Shown here: in pieces, positions 18,770-27,097 of the stretch
How the letters are laid out: every line of letters starts with the position of its first letter
Position numbering within the stretch: position 1 is the stretch's first letter
Assembly: GCA_014655195.1 (NCBI GenBank)
Contig: BNBH01000002.1
Location: 116,405 to 180,404 of the forward strand
DNA: 64,000 bases
Direction: 5' to 3'
Source: Streptomyces cellulosae
GTDB lineage: Bacteria; Actinomycetota; Actinomycetes; Streptomycetales; Streptomycetaceae
Made by a program: the position numbers and the translations under genes
The notes under the pieces: generated by a model
The model's database searches: none
The model's input: the letters and a program-made list of their open reading frames with translations, nothing else
What the model was told of the DNA's origin: nothing

Positions 18770-20692
18770 TCACCGCAGCCCGCCGACCGACCCCCCGTCC
18801 TCAAGTGTGCCCTCGAGGTCGGCCCGCGCACCCTTCTCGGCGCGTACCGACAGCAGCCGGTCCTTCGCCCTGCCCTCGATGCCGCCGGTCGCCTCCACGG
18901 ACGTCACCCCCTCGCTGCCGGCCGCGAGCAGGTACCAGGTGCCGCCGGCGGACTTCCACAACACCCCCGCCAGTACGTCCGGTTGCCGCTTCCCGCAGGC
19001 CGGCGTGTTCTCCGCGCGCGCCGCCACCGCCCCGTACCGCGCGCCCGGCGAATGGAACTGCGCCAGCACCCGCGCCCCGGTGCCCCGCCAGGTCTCCCCG
19101 CGCGTGCACAGCCACCCGGCCTCTTCGTCGGTGCCGGGCAGCGGCTGCTCCGCGTACGCCCAGGCGTTGACGCTGCGCACGCCCGCCGACCGCATCACCG
19201 CCAGCGAGCAGGCGTACGGCTCCCACGTCCGCAGCGCCGTCTCGCCGGACACGTCCTTCACCTCGCCCGGGCGGCCGGTGGTGAGCCGCGCCGGGACCAG
19301 CTCGCCCAGGTCGGTGAGGAGCCGGGTGTCCGCGCCGTCGGTCAGCTCCAGCGCGTTCCACGCCGTGCACGGCTCCCGCCCCTGACCGGAGACGAACGGC
19401 CCGGTCACCCCGTCCTCCAGGGGCAGCTCCTTCGCGCCCTCGTCCGGCTCGCGCAGATCCCGCTCTCCCGCCCCGCTCACCCACGGGGCCAGCAGGAAGC
19501 GGACGTTGCCGTCCGAGCGGCTCAGCACCACCGCGCCCGCCCCGGTCCGCCCGGCCCCGTCGACCCGCGCCAGGTCCAGGACCGCGCCCTGTTCCCCCTG
19601 CTCCGGCTCGGCGTACCGGGCGAGACGCCAGCCGTCGTACAGGATCACCACGCGCGCGGCGTCCACCGTGCCCGCGTACAGCAGCTGCGGCGGTCCGGCG
19701 GGCCCGCCCGTGGGGGTGCCCGGGGTCGCCGACGCCGTGAGGCCCTCACCAGGCCGCGCCCACACGGCGAGCGCACGGCGCAGCAGCGCCCGGTCGCGGG
19801 TGAGCGCGCCCCGCGCCGGCCACACCGAGAAGTCCGTACGCGCCGACGACTTCCACGCCGACGCCGGCACCCGGGTCAGCTTCGCCGGGTCGAGCGCGGC
19901 CTGCGCGGCCGGATTGCGCGCGTACGGGGGAGCGGCCGGGCCGTCGGCGCCCCAGCCGTCCCCGGGCAGCGACAGCAGCGCCCCGCACACCGCCAGCGCC
20001 GCCGCCCCGACCAGCGCGGCCTTCAGATGCCGGCGGCGGCGCAGCAGGTCCGTCGGCCGGGCCTGCAGCGAACAGGGGTCGAACTCGGGCGACTCGAGCA
20101 GCCGGTACGGGTCGGGGACGGAGTCGGCCTCCACGAGAACGGCGTCCGGGTCCGCGACGCCCGCGTCGTCCAGCACCCGGCGCACGTCGGCGTCCGGCAG
20201 CAGCTCCAGACCGCGCAGCGCGTGCGCGGCACGGGCGGGACCGGACAGCCCCGACAGCCGCTGGTCGAGGGCCAGTTCGTCGGCGCCGCCCGGCCTCGGG
20301 AACACCCGCAACCCCCACACCTGGGGCAGGAGCGGCGGCAGCTGGGCCCGCTTCGGCAGGCCCCGGCGGCGCAGCGGCAGACCCGCCTCCAGCGCCGACC
20401 GCACCACCTGCAGTCGCACCAGCGCGTACCCGGGGTCGCCGTCCCGGCCGGCGCTCTGCGCGGGGATCAGCGGCGCGTCGGCCGTGCCCCGGGGCAGCGC
20501 CCGCTGGACCAGCGCGTGCGCGGTGAGCACCCGCCGGGTGCGGCCCATACGGGACGGAAGCACCAGGTAGGCGAGCCGCACGAGCCGCGGATAGTGCTCG
20601 ACGAGCGCGGCCTCGGCCTGTTCGACGTCCACGGCCGGACCGGCCGGGGAGGAGGGCGCGGGGGACTGGGCGGCGGCATCCTGTGACTGCAC
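18770..20692 (-). CDS. Membrane-anchored protein with sigma-factor-like N-terminus
   Basis: A 640-residue protein with a GTG start. The first 220 residues resemble a degenerate ECF sigma fold (EAALVEHYPRLVRLAYLVLP, then a second helical block around ALRGLELLPDADVRRVLDDAG). A single membrane span follows near residues 225-245 (ALVGAAALAVCGALLSLPG), then a large extracytoplasmic domain of about 400 residues rich in beta-like segments and containing paired Cys residues (EPCTAW, YACSLAV, WLCTRGE, TPACGK). I know of similar conserved streptomycete proteins but of no tested function. It is divergent from a small lipoprotein gene. The sigma-like part could bind DNA or an RNA polymerase partner at the membrane; that is inference. 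Confidence 0.8.
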   Translation of the reverse strand: MQSQDAAAQSPAPSSPAGPAVDVEQAEAALVEHYPRLVRLAYLVLPSRMGRTRRVLTAHALVQRALPRGTADAPLIPAQSAGRDGDPGYALVRLQVVRSALEAGLPLRRRGLPKRAQLPPLLPQVWGLRVFPRPGGADELALDQRLSGLSGPARAAHALRGLELLPDADVRRVLDDAGVADPDAVLVEADSVPDPYRLLESPEFDPCSLQARPTDLLRRRRHLKAALVGAAALAVCGALLSLPGDGWGADGPAAPPYARNPAAQAALDPAKLTRVPASAWKSSARTDFSVWPARGALTRDRALLRRALAVWARPGEGLTASATPGTPTGGPAGPPQLLYAGTVDAARVVILYDGWRLARYAEPEQGEQGAVLDLARVDGAGRTGAGAVVLSRSDGNVRFLLAPWVSGAGERDLREPDEGAKELPLEDGVTGPFVSGQGREPCTAWNALELTDGADTRLLTDLGELVPARLTTGRPGEVKDVSGETALRTWEPYACSLAVMRSAGVRSVNAWAYAEQPLPGTDEEAGWLCTRGETWRGTGARVLAQFHSPGARYGAVAARAENTPACGKRQPDVLAGVLWKSAGGTWYLLAAGSEGVTSVEATGGIEGRAKDRLLSVRAEKGARADLEGTLEDGGSVGGLR

Positions 20693-20884
20693 GTTCAGCA
20701 GAACGAGCGAATCCGCCGTTGGTCACCTGACACCCGCGTCCTTCCGGCCACCGGCCGCGCGGACCCGGCGCGGCGATTGAGCGCGCGGCGCGCCGCAGCC
20801 GTATCGAATGCCGAGAGCCCCGCGCCGGGGCTCCGAGCGGCATGTCGCCGCCCCACGATGTCGCCGTCAGGACCGGAGGAACAC

Positions 20885-21316
20885 ATGAGGGTGACCCGAC
20901 CGAAGCTCGCGCTGACCTGCGCGGTGGCGGCCCTGGCGCTGGCGGGCTGCGGGTCCGGCGGCCACGGGGGGCACGAGGTGCCGCCCACCGCCACCGGCAG
21001 CCTGGAGAAGCTGGCCGCCGAGGCGAAGTGCGACCCGGACATGCAGACCGACGCCGACACCATCCGGCAGGCGCTGTGCGGGAAGGGCGGCGAGAAGTAC
21101 GTCCTCGCCACCTTCTCCACCGACCGCGGCCAGGCCGAGTGGCTCAGCACGGCCAAGGACTACGGCGGTTACTACCTCGTCGGCCGCAAGTGGGTCGCCG
21201 TCGGCGAGGAGAGGACGGTCGAGGCGCTGCGGACGAAGCTCGGCGGCGAGCTGGAGGAGGGCTCCGAGCACATGAACCCCGGCGGCAGCCACAACAAGGG
21301 CGGTCACCACGGCTGA
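20885..21316 (+). CDS. Small secreted lipoprotein
   Basis: A 143-residue lipoprotein with a signal peptide and lipobox ending at Cys22 (LALAGC). The mature part has two further Cys (AKCDPDM and ALCGKG) that may form a disulphide, and a His/Gly-rich tail (GSHNKGGHHG) that could bind metal. GGAGGA is four bases before the ATG. It is divergent from the large sigma-like membrane protein gene and followed by a strong terminator. No function is known. Confidence 0.85.
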   Translation: MRVTRPKLALTCAVAALALAGCGSGGHGGHEVPPTATGSLEKLAAEAKCDPDMQTDADTIRQALCGKGGEKYVLATFSTDRGQAEWLSTAKDYGGYYLVGRKWVAVGEERTVEALRTKLGGELEEGSEHMNPGGSHNKGGHHG

Positions 21317-21339
21317 CCCGCTCGAGTCACCGGTACGAC

Positions 21340-21377
21340 AGAAGGCCGGCGGTGGGATCTCCCACCGCCGGCCTTCT
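21340..21377. terminator. Bidirectional terminator between convergent genes
   Basis: A perfect 18-bp stem (21340-21357 with 21360-21377) and a minimal loop. It lies between the lipoprotein gene stop and the stop of the opposing DUF1996 gene and can serve both strands. Confidence 0.9.
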
Positions 21378-21441
21378 CCCTTTTCCCTCAGTTCCCCTCA
21401 GTCCCCTCGGTTCCCCGGGGGTTCCTCAGCGGCCCTGCCGT

Positions 21442-22983
21442 CTACTGGCAGTCCTGGCCGCTGTTGATGCACTCGACCATCTCGTTCATCACGTTCTCGT
21501 CGAAGAAGTTGATGAAGTCGTTGTGGTCGGTGATCGGCTTGTGCAGCTGCTCCGGGAAGGTGTCCACCGCGTACGGGTTCACCAGCTGCCCGTTGTCCAC
21601 CTGCGGTGCCGGGATGTTGTCGTACACCAGGCGGACCTGGAGCTGCGGGATGGCCTGGAAGCCGTTCGGGCAGCTGCCGTCCTCGCCGACGAACGCGACG
21701 TGCGTGCGGTGGTTGGCGCTGTCGGTGTTCTGGCCGTCCCAGCAGCTCTGGAAGGCGGTCGTACGGACCACGCCGCTGCCCTCGGGGCAGATCGGGTACT
21801 TGTCCGTCACCTGACGGTCCTCGAAGCCGGTGCAGCTCCACGCGGTGTTGGCGTTGCCCAGGCCGTTGGTGAAGGCCTTGGCGTCACCGGTGATGATGCG
21901 CAGCGCCCGCGGCATCGCCACGACCTCGCTGGTGCGGTTGCCGACGAACGTCAGGTTCACCTCGGTGGGCGCGACGATCTTGCCGACGTTGCCGTCCTGG
22001 CCGCCGCCCGGCTGGTCCTGGTCGATGTCCTGCGTACCGTCCTGGATCCGCAGCACCGGCCAGAAGTACGACGACCGGTCGCCCTGGTTCTGGCAGCTCG
22101 TGTCGCCGCCCGCCAGGTCCTCGTCGCTCGCGAAGGCGTTGTTGGCCTGGTTGCCGACGTAGTCGTGCTGGTGCTGGGCGCCGTTGCTGACGCCGGGGGC
22201 CACGATCACGTTGTCCGAGTTGCGCAGCGCGTTCTCGTTGGTGCCGCACACGGTGGTGAAGCTGCCGGTCGAGCCGGAGTCACCGTTCGCGGGGAGGCCG
22301 TTGGGCAGGTTGCGGGTGCCCGGCTGGACGTCCTCGATGCGGATGAAGTCGTCCGCCGCCGGACCGTTCCCGGCCTGGCCGCCGTTGTCCTGGCCGCCGT
22401 CCTGACCGCCGCCGTTCTGGCCGCCGTCCTGCTGGCCGCCGTCGTTCTGGCCGCCGTCGTTCTGGCCTCCGCCGTCCTGACCGTCGCCCTGGCCGCCGTC
22501 ACCGTTGCCGGGCTGCTCGGCGGGCACGCCCTGGCAGCGGGCGAACCGGCCGAGGTCGCGCTCCTGGCCGCCGGCCCGCTTGATGTTGATGTTGATGCGG
22601 TCCAGGGTGGCCGCCCGCTTGTCCTTCAGCGGGGCGAGGATGGCGTTGTCGACGTAGCTCGCGTCGCCCGCCTGCGCCTGGCGCGTCTCGGCGAGACGCG
22701 TGTACGCGTCGGTGATCTGCCGGTCGAGCCGGGCCAGTTCACGCGCGACGCCCCAGCGCGCCTTGCGGGGCACCTTGGTCAGCTTCTGGCCGACGTCGGG
22801 ACAGTTGATCGTGGCGACCCGTGCCTGCCCCGACCTGGTGGTGTTCTGCCCGCCGTTCTTCTCGTGCGCCGAGGCGTAGAAGTTGGCCCAGACCAGACCG
22901 CCCCCACCGATCGCCAGGGCCGCCGCCCCGGCTATCACCTTGGTGGCCAGCGGTGTACGGCGTTTTCTCGTGTTGCGTCCCAT
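21442..22983 (-). CDS. Secreted DUF1996-domain protein
   Basis: A 513-residue exported protein. The ATG at 22983 has AGAGGAG seven bases upstream and is followed by a basic twin-Lys/Arg N-terminus and a hydrophobic segment ([20 protein letters not shown]). A helical region (about 40-145) and a repetitive Gly/Gln/Asp/Asn linker (about 165-205) lead to a DUF1996 domain. Typical DUF1996 features are present: an early [10 protein letters not shown], His pairs around [17 protein letters not shown] and several conserved Cys. DUF1996 is found in secreted bacterial and fungal proteins of unknown function. It is monocistronic and terminates at the shared hairpin downstream. Confidence 0.85.
   Translation of the reverse strand: MGRNTRKRRTPLATKVIAGAAALAIGGGGLVWANFYASAHEKNGGQNTTRSGQARVATINCPDVGQKLTKVPRKARWGVARELARLDRQITDAYTRLAETRQAQAGDASYVDNAILAPLKDKRAATLDRININIKRAGGQERDLGRFARCQGVPAEQPGNGDGGQGDGQDGGGQNDGGQNDGGQQDGGQNGGGQDGGQDNGGQAGNGPAADDFIRIEDVQPGTRNLPNGLPANGDSGSTGSFTTVCGTNENALRNSDNVIVAPGVSNGAQHQHDYVGNQANNAFASDEDLAGGDTSCQNQGDRSSYFWPVLRIQDGTQDIDQDQPGGGQDGNVGKIVAPTEVNLTFVGNRTSEVVAMPRALRIITGDAKAFTNGLGNANTAWSCTGFEDRQVTDKYPICPEGSGVVRTTAFQSCWDGQNTDSANHRTHVAFVGEDGSCPNGFQAIPQLQVRLVYDNIPAPQVDNGQLVNPYAVDTFPEQLHKPITDHNDFINFFDENVMNEMVECINSGQDCQ
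22372..22500 (-). repeat. Coding tandem repeat (GGQ/N-D linker)
   Basis: Imperfect repeats with a period of about 15 bp encode runs such as [12 protein letters not shown] in the linker of the DUF1996 protein. They are expected to be length-variable between strains. Confidence 0.75.
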
Positions 22984-23195
22984 GGAACTCCTCTGACTTC
23001 CTTGCGGGGCATCCCTTGCGGGGCATCGAGGCGCCCGTGAGGGGAAGCGGCGCCCATGAGTACGCGCCCCGTCCCACGGGTGTTCACCCGTCACAGGAAT
23101 CGGTGCGAAGTCAGTGAGGTCCCGTAGGTTTCAACAGGCTTGTGAATACCGGGAGTTGCGGGTACCCCACCCGGGGTGAATCACGGCGTCCGGTT

Positions 23196-23849
23196 TCACC
23201 GGCCGTGGTCGAGATACGCGAGAACCGCCAGCACGCGGCGGTTGTCGTCGTCCGACACCTCCAGGCCCAGTTTCGCGAAGATGTTCGCGGTGTGCTTGGC
23301 GACGGCCCGTTCCGTCACCACCAGCCGCGCCGCGACGGCCGCGTTGGTCCGCCCCTGCGCCATCAGCTCCAGCACCTCCCGCTCCCGGGGCGTCAGCCGC
23401 TCCAGCGGCCGGTCCTCGGCGGACCGCCGGGCCAGCAGCTGCTGGATCACCTGCGGGTCCATCGCCGTGCCGCCCGCCGCCACCCGCCGCACCGCGTCGG
23501 TGAACTGCTCCGCGTCGAACACCCGGTCCTTCAGCAGATAGCCCACCCCGCCGGCCCCGTCCGCCAGCAGCTCCCGCGCGTACAGCCGTTCCACGTGCTG
23601 GGACAGCACCAGCACCGGCATCCCGGGCCGTCTGCGCCGGGCCTCCAGCGCGCACTGCAGCCCCTCGTCGGTCTGCGTCGGCGGCAGCCGCACGTCGACC
23701 ACCGCCACGTCCGGCTCCTCCTCGGCCAGCGCCCGGGTCAGCTCGGGCCCGGACGCCACCGCCGCCGCGATCTCGAAGCCGTGCGCCTGGAGCAGCCGGA
23801 CGAGGCCGTCGCGCAGCAGGAAGAGGTCTTCGGCTAGGACAACGCGCAC
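23196..23849 (-). CDS. NarL/LuxR-type response regulator
   Basis: A 217-residue DNA-binding response regulator. The receiver domain has the acidic pair Glu7/Asp8, phospho-acceptor Asp52 (VVDVRLP) and Lys (YLLKD). The C-terminal LuxR helix-turn-helix (LTPREREVLELMAQGRTNAA onward) is complete. The GTG start at 23849 lies inside the last codons of the kinase gene (16-base overlap), so the two are translationally coupled. It pairs with the kinase immediately upstream. Target genes cannot be told; the SDR and winged-helix genes upstream on the same strand are possible members of the same transcript. Confidence 0.92.
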   Translation of the reverse strand: MRVVLAEDLFLLRDGLVRLLQAHGFEIAAAVASGPELTRALAEEEPDVAVVDVRLPPTQTDEGLQCALEARRRRPGMPVLVLSQHVERLYARELLADGAGGVGYLLKDRVFDAEQFTDAVRRVAAGGTAMDPQVIQQLLARRSAEDRPLERLTPREREVLELMAQGRTNAAVAARLVVTERAVAKHTANIFAKLGLEVSDDDNRRVLAVLAYLDHGR

Positions 23850-25099
23850 GGGATCTCCACGGTGACCAGGGTGGGGCCGCCCGCGGGACTGCTGACGGCC
23901 AGGACCCCGTCGAAGGTACCGAGCCTGCGCTCCACCCCGGCCAGCCCCGAACCGGACCCCACCACCGCGCCGCCCCGCCCGTTGTCCGTGACGGTGCCCC
24001 GCAGCCGGCCCTCCGCGTGGTGCACGTCCACCCAGATCCGGTCCGCGCCGGAGTGCTTCACCGCGTTGGCGAGCACCTCGCTCACGGCGAAGTACGCGGC
24101 CGACTCCACCGGCGCCTCGGCCCGCCCGGGCAGCGACACGTTCACCTCCGTGGCCACCGGCAGCCGCAGCGCCAGCGCCCGCACCGCGTCCCCGAGCCCC
24201 CGCTCGGCCAGCACCGGCGGATGGATGCCCCGCACCAGCTCCCGCAGCTCGGTCAGCGCCTCCGCGGAGGACTGCCGGGCCCGCGCCAGCAGTTCCCGCG
24301 CCCGCGCCGGGTCCCGCTCGACGAGCGCCTCGACCGTCCCCAGGTCCATGCCGACGGCGACCAGACGCGCCTGCGCCCCGTCGTGCAGGTCCCGCTCGAT
24401 GCGCCGCAGTTCGGCGGCGGACGCGTCCACCGCGTCCCGCCGGGTCTCGGTCAGCACCCGCACCCGCTCGGCCAGCTCGCTCCCGCCCGGCGCCAGCACG
24501 GCCCGCGCGAGCAGGAAGTGCGCGCGCAGCACCCGTACGGCGGTGAAGCGCGCGACGAGCAGCAGCGCCAGGGCGAGTGCTCCGGCGGCCGGCGCGGTCG
24601 CCTGCCCGGACACCGGCACGAAGCCGTACCACCACGGGTCCGGCAGCACCCGCCACAGCCCGGCCGCCACCGCCAGCCCTTCCAGCGGGTAGAGGAGCAG
24701 GGCGGCCGTCAGCACCGCGGTGGCGAACCCGGCCGTCATGTCGACGAGCAGCCACAGCAGGTCACGCCAGGTCGCCGGATCGCCCAGCATCCCGAACGTC
24801 CGCCCCCACGGGTTCGCGTCCTTCGGCAGCGGCCTGTACACGCGCGGGATACGCACCCCGGCCCACTCGGCCGCCAGCACCCGCCGCAGGTCCGCGAACG
24901 CCCGCACGCCCTTCAGCACGTACGGGGTGGTGACGATGCCGACGCCGACGGGGATCAGGCCGATCGACACCACGGCCGTCACGAAGCACACCACCGCGCC
25001 CGGCAGCGACACCGGCGCCAGCGCCAGCCCTCGTACCGCCGCGAGCGGGAAGCCCCGTGCCGCGCCCGCCCTGCCGTGTCCGTCCGTCCCGGTCGTCAT
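23834..25099 (-). CDS. Sensor histidine kinase (HisKA_3) with membrane sensor domain
   Basis: A 421-residue membrane kinase. Four hydrophobic segments in the first 190 residues form the sensor module common in actinobacterial kinases, in two pairs separated by a cytoplasmic loop containing YRPLPKDANPWG. His239 in ERDLHDGAQARLVAVG is the phosphorylation site. The ATPase domain has the N box (EVLANAVKHSGA) and G boxes (DNGRGG, GSGLAGVERRL). The ATG at 25099 is taken because it opens the conserved part. It overlaps its cognate regulator gene by 16 bases. The stimulus is unknown; an envelope signal is plausible because there is almost no extracellular domain. Confidence 0.92.
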   Translation of the reverse strand: MTTGTDGHGRAGAARGFPLAAVRGLALAPVSLPGAVVCFVTAVVSIGLIPVGVGIVTTPYVLKGVRAFADLRRVLAAEWAGVRIPRVYRPLPKDANPWGRTFGMLGDPATWRDLLWLLVDMTAGFATAVLTAALLLYPLEGLAVAAGLWRVLPDPWWYGFVPVSGQATAPAAGALALALLLVARFTAVRVLRAHFLLARAVLAPGGSELAERVRVLTETRRDAVDASAAELRRIERDLHDGAQARLVAVGMDLGTVEALVERDPARARELLARARQSSAEALTELRELVRGIHPPVLAERGLGDAVRALALRLPVATEVNVSLPGRAEAPVESAAYFAVSEVLANAVKHSGADRIWVDVHHAEGRLRGTVTDNGRGGAVVGSGSGLAGVERRLGTFDGVLAVSSPAGGPTLVTVEIPCALS

Positions 25100-25167
25100 G
25101 GGCCCAGTCTCGCCGTCGCCGGCCGTCCGCACACTGGGCCCGGCCCCCGCTCCGGGGGTGGGGCCAC

Positions 25168-26178
25168 CTACACCCCCGAGGCCGCGGCCAGCACCTTCGC
25201 CTCGGTCTCCGGGTCCAGCCCCTTGGACGTGCGGTCCGGGCGCTGCGGGGCCGTGCCGCCGATCTGCCGCAGCCAGGCCCAGGTGTCGGCGACGGTCTCC
25301 AGGACCGGGCGGCAGCGCAGCCCGGTGGCGACCGCCCGGGAGACGTCCGCCGCGTGCAGGGTGTCGTGCAGGTCGGTGTGCGGCGGCACCCATACCGGCA
25401 GCTCGGTCCACGGCTCCACCCCGGCGTCGAGGATCACCTCGGGCGCCGTCCACCGCAGCTCGGCCGGACCCCCGGTCACCTGGACGCAGGCCTCGAGGAG
25501 CTCGCCCATGGTGGCGTGCCCCGACGGCGAGGTGAGGTTGTACGGCCCGCCGAGACCCCGCCCGGCCGCGTCCAGGATCCACTCCGCCTGGTCGCGGACG
25601 TCGACGTACTGCAGGGGCAGGTCCCGCGGGCCGGGGGCGAGCACCGGACCGCCGCGCGCCATGCGGTTCAGCCACCAGGGCAGCCGGCCCACGTTCTCGT
25701 ACGGCCCGAGCAGCAGCCCGGACCGCACCAGCAGCGACCGGTCCGCGCCGAACGCCTCCTCCACGGCCAGCTCCCCGCCCCGTTTGTCCCGCGCGTAGTC
25801 CGTCGGTCCGGCGTCCGGGGAGGCGCCCTCCACCACGGGCGCGTCCTCGCCGTACCCGGCGGGCGGCGCCCACGCGTACACCGAGCGGGTCGACACGTAC
25901 ACGTACCGCCCGGCGCGGTCCCGCAGCAGCCGCGCCGTGTCCCGCACCGCGCGCGGGGCGGACGACCAGGTGTCGACGACGACGTCCCAGGTGCCCGGGT
26001 CCTCGTCGAGCGCCGCCAGGCCGTCCACCGCCGTCCGGTCGCCCAGCAGCGGGCGCACGCCGTCCGGCGCCGCGTGCCGTCCCCGGTGGAAGACGGTCAC
26101 CTCCCAGCCCCGCGCGAGCGCCGCGTCGACGACCGCCCGGCCCGCGAACTCCGTACCACCCAGCACCAGAAGTCTCAT
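25168..26178 (-). CDS. NAD(P)-dependent SDR/epimerase-family protein
   Basis: A 336-residue atypical short-chain dehydrogenase with the extended Rossmann fold. The nucleotide loop is LGGTEFAG at residues 6-13, and VSTRSVYAW resembles the active-site Ser/Tyr strand. YARDKRGGE supplies a Tyr and a Lys in roughly the expected spacing. The rest resembles isoflavone reductase-like and RNA-processing-like epimerases (for example PYNLTSPSGHATMGELLEAC). The substrate is unknown. It is flanked on the same strand by the winged-helix regulator (68-base gap upstream) and the two-component genes (68-base gap downstream), consistent with one transcript. Confidence 0.85.
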   Translation of the reverse strand: MRLLVLGGTEFAGRAVVDAALARGWEVTVFHRGRHAAPDGVRPLLGDRTAVDGLAALDEDPGTWDVVVDTWSSAPRAVRDTARLLRDRAGRYVYVSTRSVYAWAPPAGYGEDAPVVEGASPDAGPTDYARDKRGGELAVEEAFGADRSLLVRSGLLLGPYENVGRLPWWLNRMARGGPVLAPGPRDLPLQYVDVRDQAEWILDAAGRGLGGPYNLTSPSGHATMGELLEACVQVTGGPAELRWTAPEVILDAGVEPWTELPVWVPPHTDLHDTLHAADVSRAVATGLRCRPVLETVADTWAWLRQIGGTAPQRPDRTSKGLDPETEAKVLAAASGV

Positions 26179-26246
26179 ACCGGCGACTCTGCCCCGGCGG
26201 ACGGCACGGGGGAAGGGCGCTCTGCTGTCGGCAGACCGGACCGGGT

Positions 26247-26816
26247 TCAGCGCCGCACGGGCGGCACGTACTTGTAGCCCACGCGGCGCACGGTGCGGAT
26301 GGCGTCACGGAACTCCGGGCCGAGCTTGCGGCGCAGCCGCGCGATGTGGACGTCGACGGTCCGCCCGTCGCCGACATGGCCGTACCCCCACACCGTGGAC
26401 ACCAGCCGGTCCCGGGTGTGGACCCGGTCCGGGTGCGCCACGAGATGCGCGAGCAGCTCGAACTCCAGGTATGTCAGATCGAGTTGACGCCCGCCGACCT
26501 CGGCGGTGCGGCGCACCGGGTCGACCCGGATCAGCGCGTCGGTGTCCCTGGCCGCGTCGGCGGGTGCGGGAGCGGGCGCGGCCTGCGGGAAGGGCGGCTG
26601 CCGGTCGGCGGGGACCAGCACCAGGTAGCCGACCATCGGCGGCCGGCCGGGCAGCACGGGCACGGCGTCCGGCGGTGCGGGCAGCAGGGTGGCGCCGGGC
26701 GGCAGGAGTTGGGCCACGGCCGCCACGTCGTCCCGGTCGACGGCACGCAGCCGGGCACGGGCGGGCGGGACGGGGGCGGCGGGAACGGGGGAGGAGAGGG
26801 AAGGGGTGGTCGCCAT
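26247..26816 (-). CDS. OmpR-type winged-helix regulator lacking a receiver
   Basis: A 189-residue DNA-binding protein. The C-terminal 95 residues are a complete trans_reg_C winged helix (DLTYLEFELLAHLVAHPDRV, then VDVHIARLRRKLG and IRTVRRVGYKYVPP). The N-terminal 95 residues are a Pro/Ala-rich region (LPPGATLLPAPPDAVPVLPG) without receiver residues, so it is not activated by phosphorylation in the usual way. A probable leader peptide gene ends 84 bases upstream on the same strand. A short CGGCC/GGCCG hairpin lies between them. It is probably the first main gene of a unit with the SDR and two-component genes. Confidence 0.87.
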   Translation of the reverse strand: MATTPSLSSPVPAAPVPPARARLRAVDRDDVAAVAQLLPPGATLLPAPPDAVPVLPGRPPMVGYLVLVPADRQPPFPQAAPAPAPADAARDTDALIRVDPVRRTAEVGGRQLDLTYLEFELLAHLVAHPDRVHTRDRLVSTVWGYGHVGDGRTVDVHIARLRRKLGPEFRDAIRTVRRVGYKYVPPVRR

Positions 26817-26900
26817 GGGACGTCAGCTCTTTCGCGCGAAGGGTTCGTCGAGGGACGTACACGGTGCGCGGCGGCCGAAGGCCGGGAAATGATCCGGGCG

Positions 26901-27023
26901 TTACAGGGCCGGCGCGTTCGTCGCGCGACAACACACCCGGTCGAAGTCGTGGTGCTGACGGGAAGGCCAGAACGGCTCCAGGTCACGTCGACCCGTCGCG
27001 TGGTGGGTGCGGAAGCCGGCCAT
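26901..27023 (-). CDS. Probable 40-residue leader peptide upstream of winged-helix regulator
   Basis: A short frame encoding 40 residues with 32 of 39 sense codons ending in G or C, so composition favours translation. It begins MAGFRTHHATGRRDLEPF and ends RVCCRATNAPAL before a TAA stop. The pattern of His, Asp, Arg-Val and clustered Cys near the end resembles actinobacterial leader peptides that sense cysteine or related supply. The resemblance is partial and judged by eye. No strong ribosome binding site is visible. It sits between glnII and the winged-helix gene, on the same strand as the latter and 84 bases before it, as a leader would. Confidence 0.5.
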   Translation of the reverse strand: MAGFRTHHATGRRDLEPFWPSRQHHDFDRVCCRATNAPAL

Positions 27024-27097
27024 GGGTCCATTGAAGCAGACGGCGCGAGGGACGCCCACCGTCCGGCGGGCGCCCCTCGGGAGTCGTGCGGTGCGGA

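Noticed and set aside
23108..23130. A second damage-promoter-like string (AAGTCAGTG-N8-TAGGTT) on the plus strand
   Set aside because: The first two bases deviate and no plus-strand gene follows; the region leads into the 3' end of an opposing gene.
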